From: Acidobacteriaceae bacterium
GTDB taxonomy: Bacteria > Acidobacteriota > Terriglobia > Terriglobales > Acidobacteriaceae
DNA: 35,210 bases
NCBI GenBank assembly: GCA_021323655.1
Contig: JAJPKO010000002.1
Span: forward strand, 1-35,210
Direction of reading: 5' to 3'
The notes under the pieces were generated by a model that was given only the letters and a program-made list of their open reading frames with translations, was not told the DNA's origin and searched no databases. Below, in pieces: positions 6,257-12,781 of this stretch (position 1 is its first letter; each line of letters opens with the position of its first letter). A program made the translations under genes and the position numbers.

Positions 6257-7177
6257 ATGGAAGACATTAAGCTGAGAGATAAGCGCAAGCCGGGGCATTG
6301 CTGGCAGGATAACGAGCTGTATGATGCTTTCCAGCCGATTGTGGGGCCACATGCCGTTTTGGTATACGTGCATCTCACGCGGGAATCCTATTCCGCGACG
6401 GTGAGCTATAGCTTGCGCAAGCTGGCCGATGCGACAGGAATCAGTCGCTCGGCAGTCTGGCGTAACCTTGCTGTCCTCGAATACGTCGGCATTTTGCGAT
6501 TGCAGCGCGGGGAAGGTTCTGCGCAGAGCACATGCGTGTTGCTTGACCTGAAGGAAGCCGCAGAGCGTCTTGGTGCGGTCTACAATCGCAAGCGATCCTC
6601 GTATGTATTCACTGACGTAGCAATAGCCAAACTGCGCGCGGAAGTTACTGCCCTTCGTAAGCGTCTGCATCAGTCAAAAGCGAACGAAATTTGTGTCTCC
6701 CTGGGGGACACAAAATCTGAGGAAAACTTTTGCGCGCCTGTTTCCCAAGGAGACGCTAGTGTCTCCCTGCGGGGGGATTTGTGTCTCCCTGAAGGGGGTC
6801 CGCATCAATATTGTGAACAAAACACAATACACAATACAAACCCACCCCCTACCCCCTCCCTACTGGAGGGGGGTGTGCTCGAAGACGCGCTTGAGTACGT
6901 GATGCGCGAGTGCGGCTTCACCAGTGAACGCATTAAGCGCGCGTTGCGTAAGCAACTGGCCCTCTGGAAAGCTCGCAACACCGGAAAAGCCTATGACGCT
7001 GCTGATGAATTTATCTCCTCGTGGCACGAGTACTGCAAAGTCACGCCATTTCTGCGCATTCAGTGGGGCCCGTGGAAGTTCATCGCGGAGGGACATTGGC
7101 TGAGGCCTGACAGTTGGCCTCTTGACCAGCAGGCACTGGCTCGTTGGCGTGAATCGAGAGTGGGAGTGAGGCAATGA
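6257..7177 (+). CDS. replication initiator, lambda O-like, with winged-helix domain
   Basis: 306 residues from ATG 6257 (GGGGA upstream). Residues about 45-85 form a winged helix-turn-helix (YSLRKLADATGISRSAVWRNLAVLEYVGILRL), the type used by lambda O-like and related phage initiators. Residues about 145-205 are a low-complexity linker whose DNA carries repeated sequences (see the origin entry). Residues about 207-306 (EDALEYVMRECGFTSERIKRALRKQL...) form a second helical domain that would contact helicase or loader. No helicase, primase, polymerase or P-like loader is encoded in the window, so host replication proteins must be recruited directly. Confidence 0.75.
   Translation: MEDIKLRDKRKPGHCWQDNELYDAFQPIVGPHAVLVYVHLTRESYSATVSYSLRKLADATGISRSAVWRNLAVLEYVGILRLQRGEGSAQSTCVLLDLKEAAERLGAVYNRKRSSYVFTDVAIAKLRAEVTALRKRLHQSKANEICVSLGDTKSEENFCAPVSQGDASVSLRGDLCLPEGGPHQYCEQNTIHNTNPPPTPSLLEGGVLEDALEYVMRECGFTSERIKRALRKQLALWKARNTGKAYDAADEFISSWHEYCKVTPFLRIQWGPWKFIAEGHWLRPDSWPLDQQALARWRESRVGVRQ
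6690..6872 (+). other. probable replication origin (iterons plus AT-rich segment) inside the initiator gene
   Basis: Copies of a GTGTCTCCCTG motif start at 6693, 6759 and 6781, and a related reversed-looking copy (TTTCCC...GGAGAC) lies at 6741-6754. The first is a nearly perfect 25-bp dyad: arms TTTGTGTC (6690-6697) and GACACAAA (6707-6714) with a CCC-T-GGG centre. An AT-rich tract without long GC runs follows at about 6803-6841, then a C-rich tract and a perfect 8-bp hairpin 6852-6859/6865-6872. Iterons followed by an AT-rich stretch in the middle of the initiator gene is exactly the lambda ori arrangement, though the repeats differ. Confidence 0.65.
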
Positions 7178-7569
7178 AACCGCGAAAATTTTTACTGCTG
7201 ATGTCGAAGAATGAAACGGTATGCGGGTGCAAGAAGTTCTTGCTGGAGACGCGCGGGCACTATCGCGTGCTGGAAGCGCGCGATCCGGATGCAATGCATA
7301 CGCTGCTCGCAACTCAAGATGTTTCTCTCGTGCTGATTGACCTGGATACGAATGCCAGCCACGTTGCGCAGAATGTGAAGGAATTCAGTGCATCTCTTCC
7401 GGTCGTTCTGTTCAGCAGCCTGCTCTCCAGCAATGAATATGACATCGGGAATGCAGATGCTTTGTTGACGCGGGATTCTACGACGGTGGAGCTTCTGGAG
7501 TGTGTCGCAATTCTGACTATGCGGTCCGAAAAAATGCAACAACGTTGCAGAATGCAACACAAACAGTAA
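7174..7569 (+). CDS. stand-alone receiver-like domain lacking key residues
   Basis: 131 residues, ATG overlapping the preceding TGA. The fold pattern is CheY-like: hydrophobic strand RKFLLLMS, helix, strand VSLVLIDLD around residues 48-56 with the Asp at the phosphorylation position, strand LPVVLFSS, and GNADALLTRDS where a receiver has GAxxYLxKP. The acidic pair after strand 1 is replaced by SKNE and the conserved Lys by Thr, so phosphorylation is doubtful. Such degenerate receivers are common in Acidobacteriota chromosomes. It probably works by protein contacts, and its coupling to the initiator gene hints at a link to replication or host signalling. Confidence 0.65.
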   Translation: MKPRKFLLLMSKNETVCGCKKFLLETRGHYRVLEARDPDAMHTLLATQDVSLVLIDLDTNASHVAQNVKEFSASLPVVLFSSLLSSNEYDIGNADALLTRDSTTVELLECVAILTMRSEKMQQRCRMQHKQ

Positions 7570-7792
7570 CGAAATAGGACTTTTGAAAAGAAATGTGTTG
7601 TCGGACGCCTGATTTGTTCTTATTCTGCATTTAGGATTTTTTTGGCAGACTCCTCAACTGCCGTAGAAAATAACGATCTACCGCGCCAGCATAGCTCTGG
7701 ATGGCACTGCGTAGTGGGCCTTATAGATTGCCTCGACTGAGGTGTCTCTTCCGTTCACATGACTTTTCTGCTGCGCTTTTGAAAATAAAGCC
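7570..7792 (+). promoter_or_regulatory. gene-free spacer between early and lysis regions, weak promoter candidate
   Basis: This 223-bp spacer has no open frame worth calling. The best promoter-like pair is TTGTCG (7598-7603), 17 nt, TATTCT (7621-7626), which would start transcription of the lysis and late genes. A T-run (7632-7644) is followed, not preceded, by a 5-bp hairpin, so it is not a terminator. Late phage promoters often need an activator, so weak sigma70 similarity is not surprising. Confidence 0.3.
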
Positions 7793-8245
7793 GTGGCAAA
7801 GTTCCGCAAGAGAGAAACCAATCAGGAATTCCTGGTCTTTTCGGACAATACATCGCTTGGCTGGCGTATTATTCGCCGCACCAGTTTCTCCGCGGGCGAG
7901 TCGAGAGTAGAGAAAGGCATCTGGCGCAGAGTGTATGACGATATGAGCAATCATATCGGCTATCAGCCATTTGGTGCTGGTCCCACTGACAAAGAGATTC
8001 CATCGCGATCCTCGAATCCTTCCATTTCACTAAGAGAGATGGAGGCATTTGCGGGTACTGCGTTCGCGCGTGGAAAATCGCGGACTGCACATCTGTCAGA
8101 GTCGAGACGAATGGAGAGGATAGCGCGCAAATTCGCGCCGGAAGATTTCATCGAGCGCACGGCAGAAAAAGTCCGGCTATGGAAGCGGCTTGCGCCGCGA
8201 CGTGAAGATCCGCTGTGCGTGAAGGTGTCACCATGTCAATCCTGA
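7793..8245 (+). CDS. basic phage protein, unknown; possible late regulator
   Basis: 150 residues from GTG 7793; no clear Shine-Dalgarno, and a later in-frame ATG at 7943 cannot be excluded. The protein is very rich in Arg and Lys (RIIRRTSF, ESRRMERIARKF, EKVRLWKRLAPRRED), which suits nucleic-acid binding. The segment MERIARKFAPEDFIERTAEKVRLWKRL is helical. It stands alone after a promoter-like spacer and immediately before the lysis genes, the place where many phages keep the late-gene regulator; this is positional inference only. Confidence 0.5.
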   Translation: MAKFRKRETNQEFLVFSDNTSLGWRIIRRTSFSAGESRVEKGIWRRVYDDMSNHIGYQPFGAGPTDKEIPSRSSNPSISLREMEAFAGTAFARGKSRTAHLSESRRMERIARKFAPEDFIERTAEKVRLWKRLAPRREDPLCVKVSPCQS

Positions 8246-8418
8246 ATGGACCTACGAACCAGACGCTGGACTTCAACCTGGTGGCAGCTACGCCGGGCAT
8301 TGGTAAAACTATGGAGCCTAAATTATGCGAGTTCTGTGGCCGTCAGTTTTTTCGTGAAGTTCCGGAGCGCACCGAAGAAGGAAGAAAATATTGCGGGCGC
8401 TGTAACTGCCAGCGTTGA
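8233..8418 (+). CDS. small zinc-ribbon protein
   Basis: 61 residues from ATG 8233, overlapping the previous gene by 13 bp (GTG 8215 would add six residues). The C-terminal half is a zinc ribbon: CEFCGRQF about 20 residues before YCGRCNC. Nothing else is diagnostic. It precedes the lysis cassette by 30 bp. Function unknown. Confidence 0.6.
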   Translation: MSILNGPTNQTLDFNLVAATPGIGKTMEPKLCEFCGRQFFREVPERTEEGRKYCGRCNCQR

Positions 8419-8448
8419 ATCTGCCAACAATAGTGCGGGAGAGAAGCT

Positions 8449-8832
8449 TTGGATGAAGCCGTGCTGGAAGAGAAGATTGATGCGCTTCGAGATGATCTGC
8501 GCCGCGAAGTAGGAGAAAAGTATGACATCCTGCGACGCGAATTAGACGATAAGCATACACAAAACCGCAAGGACATTCACGATCTGCGTAATGGTCAGCA
8601 GAACATGCAGGACCGCGTGCTGCTCAAAGTGGAAGCCATCAACACAATGCTTCAGGACATGCGGATCAAACAGGCAGAAAGTACCGGGCTGCGGGAAATG
8701 GTAAGCAGTCTGGCGCAAAAGGTTGATGCGCTTACATCGGGCCAATCGCGACAAGGCGGGGTTTGGGAATTTTTGAAAGTGATTGTGCCGTGGCTGATTG
8801 CCGCTGGCGCAATGTTATGGAAGCACTCATGA
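8449..8832 (+). CDS. XhlA-like coiled-coil protein with C-terminal membrane anchor, lysis cassette
   Basis: 127 residues from TTG 8449, chosen because GGAGAG lies at the right distance and residues from there form one long coiled coil (about 5-95; EKIDALRDDLRREVGEKYDILRREL...). Residues about 105-122 (VWEFLKVIVPWLIAAGAML) are a single membrane segment ending in WKHS. This order of coiled coil then C-terminal anchor is that of haemolysin XhlA-type proteins that work with holin and lysin. It overlaps the lysin gene by 4 bp. Confidence 0.7.
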   Translation: MDEAVLEEKIDALRDDLRREVGEKYDILRRELDDKHTQNRKDIHDLRNGQQNMQDRVLLKVEAINTMLQDMRIKQAESTGLREMVSSLAQKVDALTSGQSRQGGVWEFLKVIVPWLIAAGAMLWKHS

Positions 8833-9176
8833 TGAGTTTTATTCATGCGATTGCGCGGCAGGAAGGCTGGTCGGTCATTGGCGCACGTTGTCGGCGCAAT
8901 AACAATCCAGGCAATATTCGCTTTGGATCGTTTGCGTATCGGCTTGGAGCGCGTGAGCAAGACGATGCAGGCTTCGCCATTTTTCCGAGCGAAGCGCAAG
9001 GCTGGCAGGCCCTCCGCGAACTGCTGGAAGCCAATTACAAGGGCCTCACTATTGCGCAGGCAATTGGAAGATATGCTCCATCCGGCGAAAACAACACGCA
9101 AGCTTACATTGCTCATGTATGCGCGTGGACAGGTCTCAGCCCAGATCATGTGCTGGTAGATCTCGATTTCAATTAG
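8829..9176 (+). CDS. NNPGNI-type lysin (probable peptidoglycan hydrolase)
   Basis: 115 residues from ATG 8829 (ATG 8832 also possible; GGAAG 5-6 nt upstream). Features: AIARQEGW near residue 10, with a Glu placed like the catalytic acid of lytic transglycosylase folds; RRNNNPGNIRFG at about 22-33; FAIFPSEAQGWQAL; and YAPSGENNTQAYI. This set recurs in small phage proteins annotated as lysozyme-like or structural. Position between a membrane-anchored XhlA-like protein and a holin-like protein supports endolysin. It has no signal peptide, so it would need a holin. Confidence 0.65.
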   Translation: MMSFIHAIARQEGWSVIGARCRRNNNPGNIRFGSFAYRLGAREQDDAGFAIFPSEAQGWQALRELLEANYKGLTIAQAIGRYAPSGENNTQAYIAHVCAWTGLSPDHVLVDLDFN

Positions 9177-9186
9177 GAGTTGAGTA

Positions 9187-9360
9187 ATGGAAAAGCTGCG
9201 TGGGAATCGAACCACATGGATCGGGATTCTGACAATTGCCGGCGCGTTGATCCAGGCGGGCATAGCAGTGCTGCAACATCAGCATGTGGACTGGACGATG
9301 TTGTATAGCTCAGTGTCCACCGGGCTGGTTGCGATCCATGCGGCCGATGCAAAGCAATAG
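9187..9360 (+). CDS. small holin-like membrane protein
   Basis: 57 residues from ATG 9187, with AGGAG just upstream. MEKLRGNRTTWIG is followed by a hydrophobic segment (ILTIAGALIQAGIAVL), a polar turn (QHQHVDWT) and a second weaker one (LYSSVSTGLVAIHAADAKQ). The closing GLVAxxAADAK resembles the GLIxAKDxx end of many small class II-type phage holins. Position immediately after the lysin supports this. It would form the inner-membrane lesion that releases or activates the lysin. Confidence 0.65.
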   Translation: MEKLRGNRTTWIGILTIAGALIQAGIAVLQHQHVDWTMLYSSVSTGLVAIHAADAKQ

Positions 9361-9379
9361 GTGAATTTGGAGAGAATGA

Positions 9380-9658
9380 ATGGCTAACATACTTGTGAAC
9401 ATCGAAAAAGGTATCGAGGTGGCTGCTGAGGATATTTTGGGATTCTTCAGCAAAGCAGAAAAAGCTGCGCCTGGAGCGGTGGCAGCGCTGGCAGTGCTCT
9501 TAGGCGCAGCAAGCAAAGTCGTCAGCGATATTTCTATGGATGCGCATAATCCGGCGCAACTGCTCAGCGTATCGCTGACTCAGCAGCAGTGGGCCGACAT
9601 CAAAAGCGTGTGGCCTGATATTGTTCACTTCGCGGCCGAGCTGGGGATCAAACTTTAG
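9380..9658 (+). CDS. phage protein, unknown, amphipathic
   Basis: 92 residues; ATG 9380 after GGAGAG. Residues about 30-50 (KAAPGAVAALAVLLGAASKVV) are hydrophobic enough for membrane association but are short. The rest is soluble and slightly acidic, with SLTQQQWADIKSVWPDI near the C-terminus. It follows the holin-like gene by 19 bp and is probably cotranscribed with the lysis cassette. I do not recognise a family; an antiholin or accessory holin role is possible but unsupported. Confidence 0.6.
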   Translation: MANILVNIEKGIEVAAEDILGFFSKAEKAAPGAVAALAVLLGAASKVVSDISMDAHNPAQLLSVSLTQQQWADIKSVWPDIVHFAAELGIKL

Positions 9659-9668
9659 CGTGCCATCC

Positions 9669-9800
9669 ATGCGGAAGGAAGAGCGAATACAGTTGCGTCT
9701 GGTGCGCAAAGCAATTGCTGAAATTGAGCAGCGGCGCAAAACGCTCACGGCGCAACTGAAATTCCTTCGTGCAAAACAAAAAGTTCTGGTGCGGCAATGA
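9669..9800 (+). CDS. very small basic coiled-coil protein
   Basis: 43 residues from ATG 9669 (GTG 9660 in frame would add three). Sequence is almost entirely charged with regular leucine/isoleucine spacing (RIQLRLVRKAIAEIEQRRKTLTAQL), predicting one long helix. Support for a real gene: it fills the gap between two genes in the same direction and its TGA overlaps the next ATG (ATGA at 9797). Function unknown. Confidence 0.5.
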   Translation: MRKEERIQLRLVRKAIAEIEQRRKTLTAQLKFLRAKQKVLVRQ

Positions 9801-10069
9801 CAGAGATGCATGCCATTCAGCAATTCACTCCTTTTACTCCTGTGAATTGGGAAACATTGAAAGCGGCAGTAAAGGAAAAGACTGGCATTGATATTACGTC
9901 AGATGCTGGCCTCGCAAGTTCGCGCGGGATAACGCTGCGCTGGGCTTACGACGCACAGGCGCAAACGCTCGAAGTGCAATTGATGGATCGCAAATGGTAT
10001 GACCCAGATGAACCAGCGATTGATCAGATGATTCATGATCTCGCTGAATCCGTCATGAACAGTAAATAG
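9797..10069 (+). CDS. phage protein, unknown function
   Basis: 90 residues, coupled to the preceding small ORF by ATGA and separated from the HNH gene by one base. FTPVNWETLKAAVKEKTGIDITSDAGLASSRGITLRWAYDAQAQTLEVQLMDR suggests a small alpha/beta fold; no Cys, no membrane segment. Proteins of this shape are frequent just before HNH/terminase genes in siphophages without an assigned role. Confidence 0.6.
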   Translation: MTEMHAIQQFTPFTPVNWETLKAAVKEKTGIDITSDAGLASSRGITLRWAYDAQAQTLEVQLMDRKWYDPDEPAIDQMIHDLAESVMNSK

Positions 10070-10070
10070 A

Positions 10071-10475
10071 ATGCCAAGTGCCGCGAAGGTGCCATGCCGT
10101 ACACAAGGCTGCGCCAATCTTGTAGAGGTTGGATATTGCGACCGCTGTCGGGCAAGCGGAAAAGGGCGCGACCGCCGACAAACGGCTGCGCAGCGCGGAT
10201 ACGGCTATCGCTGGCAGCGTGCGAGCAAAGCATATTTGCTGGCGCATCCATTTTGTGCAGATCCATATGGGTTGCATGAAGGATTGCCGGTTCGCGCAAC
10301 GTGCGTGGATCATATCGTGCCACATAAAGGTGCATACTGGCTTTTCTGGGATGCAGCGAATTGGCAACCGCTCTGCGATAGCTGCCACTCGCGTAAGACT
10401 GCTTCGGAGGACGGTGGTTTTGGCCGAGGGGGTGGGGGTCTATATTCCACGAAGGCGACCGCCCATAGACCGTGA
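10071..10475 (+). CDS. HNH endonuclease, packaging-associated
   Basis: 134 residues. An N-terminal CxxxxC...CDRC zinc site (C9, C14, C23, C26) is followed by the HNH core: CVDHIVPH with H81, N97 in ANWQPLC, and CDSCHSRK with H106. C78 and the CxxC at 102/105 would hold the structural zinc. HNH proteins directly upstream of P27-type terminases are a feature of HK97-like cos phages and stimulate TerL cleavage at cos, as shown for HK97 gp74. A glycine-rich tail follows (GGFGRGGGG). No frameshift is seen. Confidence 0.9.
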   Translation: MPSAAKVPCRTQGCANLVEVGYCDRCRASGKGRDRRQTAAQRGYGYRWQRASKAYLLAHPFCADPYGLHEGLPVRATCVDHIVPHKGAYWLFWDAANWQPLCDSCHSRKTASEDGGFGRGGGGLYSTKATAHRP

Positions 10476-10634
10476 GCCAATCAAATTTTTGCATCTCCAA
10501 AATTGGAGAATTGGGGATGCTGACAACACTCGGACGATCGGATAGCGACATAGGAAATGGCTTATTGAGCGAGATGCAGCCATTGACGCATTAACTCAGA
10601 TGTAGGAGAGCGCCGCGATGGTGCAATTGCTTAT
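10476..10634 (+). other. gene-free gap before the terminase genes, possible cos region
   Basis: 159 bp without a gene. It holds a short dyad CTCCAA/TTGGAG around 10490-10503 and, at the end, AGGAG followed by ATG 10618, which opens a 20-codon frame (to 10680) overlapping the TerS start in another frame. Cohesive-end sites of HK97-like phages usually lie close to the HNH/terS genes, so this gap is the natural candidate, but no sequence proof is visible. Confidence 0.3.
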
Positions 10635-11090
10635 ATGGGCAAAGGAAGACCAAGAAAGCCAACCGCACTTCATGAGTTAAGCGGAACTTTCGATAGGCAT
10701 CCAGAGCGGAAAAAGGAGCGTGCGAATGAGCCAAAGCCGGACGGCCCGCTCGGTCCTCCGCCAGCTAGCTTCTTAAGTGAATATTCGCCTACGGCCAAGG
10801 CGCTGTTGCAGATATGGAATGAGTTAGTCGAGCAAGTTCCACCTGGAGTACTTACATCAGCCGACCGCTGGCATGTAGAGTTGGCTTGCCGCCTGATGTA
10901 TCGCGTTCGCAATGATCGAGCAAAAGCAGGTGATTATTCGCGACTGGATGTTTTGCTGGGAAAGATGGGAATGAATCCGGCAGACCGGTCAAAGGTGAAT
11001 GTAGTGCCTACTGCTCCGGTGCACGCACCTACGAATCCATTTATTGATCTGGTAAATGAAGAAAGCGAAGAAGTCGGCAAGCCAAATTAG
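10635..11090 (+). CDS. terminase small subunit, P27 family
   Basis: 151 residues from ATG 10635, which has no own Shine-Dalgarno. The opening GKGRPRKPTALHELSGTF is the P27-family signature (GRPxKPTxLKxLxGTxR), followed by EPKPDGPLGPPP and a helical body (TAKALLQIWNELVEQVPPGVLTSADRWHVELACRLMYRV). TerS recognises the packaging site on phage DNA and delivers it to TerL. The last 35 bp overlap the TerL start. A 20-codon frame with a good Shine-Dalgarno at 10618 ends just inside the gene and may pass ribosomes to it. Confidence 0.9.
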   Translation: MGKGRPRKPTALHELSGTFDRHPERKKERANEPKPDGPLGPPPASFLSEYSPTAKALLQIWNELVEQVPPGVLTSADRWHVELACRLMYRVRNDRAKAGDYSRLDVLLGKMGMNPADRSKVNVVPTAPVHAPTNPFIDLVNEESEEVGKPN

Positions 11091-12774
11091 CTATGCCGAG
11101 CGTGCCGAATCTTACGCGCGCGATGTTGTAGATGGAACAACAATCGCATGCAAATGGGTAAGGCTTGCTTGTAAGCGCCATCTGGATGACCTGAGGTTGA
11201 GCCGACTCGATACGTATCGCTGGCGCTTTGACGCTGCAAAGGCCAATCGTTTCTGCCGATTTTTCGAGGGCCTGCCGCATGTCAAAGATGATTTCCGCGG
11301 AAACGCGGCGCGTGGTCAGTTATTCAAACTGGAGGGATGGCAAATTTTTGGTTTGTGCAGTATCTTCGGCTGGGTTGACAAGAAGCACGGCTACCGAAGA
11401 TTTACGGAAGCATATTGGGAAGTGCCGCGCAAGAATGGAAAGACTCCGATTGCAGCCGGCATTGGGCTTTACATGCTATGCGCTGATGGGGAATATGGCG
11501 CAGAGATATTTGCCGGCGCAACATCAAAGGAGCAGGCTGGAGAAGTATTTGGTGCTGCTCGGAACATGGCTTTGGCATCGTCGCAGTTACGCGAGGCCTT
11601 CGGAATATGGTGCAATGCCGCCAGCATTGTAATTCCAACGAAGAACAGCGCGTTTAAGCCGCTCAAAGGTAATCCAGGTGACGGACCATCTCCTTCGTGC
11701 GTGCTCGTTGATGAGTATCACGAACACAAAACAAATTCCCTGGTAGATTGGGCGCGGACTGGAATGCAGGCACGGCGTCAGCCGCTGTTGTTTGAGATCA
11801 CTACAGCGGGCAGCGATATGAGTTCTCCGTGCTTCGACAAACATCTTGAGGTGCAGGAAGTCCTGGAAGGGCATCGCGAAAATGATCGGCTGTTTGGGAT
11901 CATCTTCACGGTAGATGAAGGAATCGGATGGACTACGAAAAAAGCCGTCCAGATGGCAAACCCAAATCTCGGTGTATCAGTCAATCCGGAACAGATATTT
12001 CACGATCAGAAGCAGGCAGCGCAAAGCGCACGGCAGCAGAACCAGTTTAAGACGAAGAACCTGAACATTTGGGTAAATGCAGATGTTGCCTGGATGAACA
12101 TGGAGAAGTGGAACCAGTGCGCCGCGCCTCTCAGGATTGAGGATTTCGCGGGTGATATGTGCATTGAGTCCTGCGATCTGGCATCACGAATTGACACGGT
12201 TTCCAGTGTGCGGCTTTTCAAGCGAGAACAGGATGATGGTGATCACTACTACTGCTTCAGCCGTCACTATCTGAATCAGGTTGCAGTCGAGGACGAGAAA
12301 AACACGCACTTCCGCGCATGGCGGGACCGTGGATATCTCATCCAGACGCCTGGAGATGTGACGCATTACAGCCGCGTGATTGAAGACCTGGCAGCGGATT
12401 CTCGGACCCTCAACTTACGCGAGATTGTTTTCGATCCATTCCATGCCGCGGGCCTGATACAGTTCCTTCGCGAGCGTGAAGATTGGAACCAAAGTGTAGA
12501 GTGTGTTGAGATCAAGCAGACCATTGAGAATATGTCGGCGCCAATGAAAGAACTGGAAGCCATTGTGTTGAGCGGACGTTTTCACTTTGATGGTAATCCG
12601 GTCCTTAGCTGGATGATATCGAACACTGTTTGTCACCGGGACCGGAAGGAGAACATCTTCCCGGTCCGCAATCGCGTGCAGAACAAAATTGACGGGACCG
12701 TTGCTCTGATTATGGCGCTTAGTCGCGCTATGGTGCTTTCACCTGCAACCGCAGGAACGATCGAGGTCTGGTAA
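11056..12774 (+). CDS. terminase large subunit (Terminase_1 family)
   Basis: 572 residues. ATPase: Walker A-like PRKNGKT at 124-130, Walker B CVLVDE at about 215-220 followed by YHEHK. Nuclease: DLASRID with Asp 374 and 380 (the D-x-A-x-x-x-D pattern of the RNase H-like terminase nuclease) and a later VFDPFHAAG. Length is standard for HK97/P27-type large terminases. It drives DNA into proheads and cuts concatemers. Start 11056 lies 35 bp inside terS; MKKAKKSASQISYAERAESYARDVVDG is a typical family N-terminus. Confidence 0.95.
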   Translation: MKKAKKSASQISYAERAESYARDVVDGTTIACKWVRLACKRHLDDLRLSRLDTYRWRFDAAKANRFCRFFEGLPHVKDDFRGNAARGQLFKLEGWQIFGLCSIFGWVDKKHGYRRFTEAYWEVPRKNGKTPIAAGIGLYMLCADGEYGAEIFAGATSKEQAGEVFGAARNMALASSQLREAFGIWCNAASIVIPTKNSAFKPLKGNPGDGPSPSCVLVDEYHEHKTNSLVDWARTGMQARRQPLLFEITTAGSDMSSPCFDKHLEVQEVLEGHRENDRLFGIIFTVDEGIGWTTKKAVQMANPNLGVSVNPEQIFHDQKQAAQSARQQNQFKTKNLNIWVNADVAWMNMEKWNQCAAPLRIEDFAGDMCIESCDLASRIDTVSSVRLFKREQDDGDHYYCFSRHYLNQVAVEDEKNTHFRAWRDRGYLIQTPGDVTHYSRVIEDLAADSRTLNLREIVFDPFHAAGLIQFLREREDWNQSVECVEIKQTIENMSAPMKELEAIVLSGRFHFDGNPVLSWMISNTVCHRDRKENIFPVRNRVQNKIDGTVALIMALSRAMVLSPATAGTIEVW

Positions 12775-12781
12775 AAACCGG

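Noticed and set aside
7632-7665. T-run and GGCAG/CTGCC hairpin as terminator
   Set aside because: The T-run precedes the hairpin on the plus strand, and on the minus strand it would be an A-run, so neither orientation gives a terminator.
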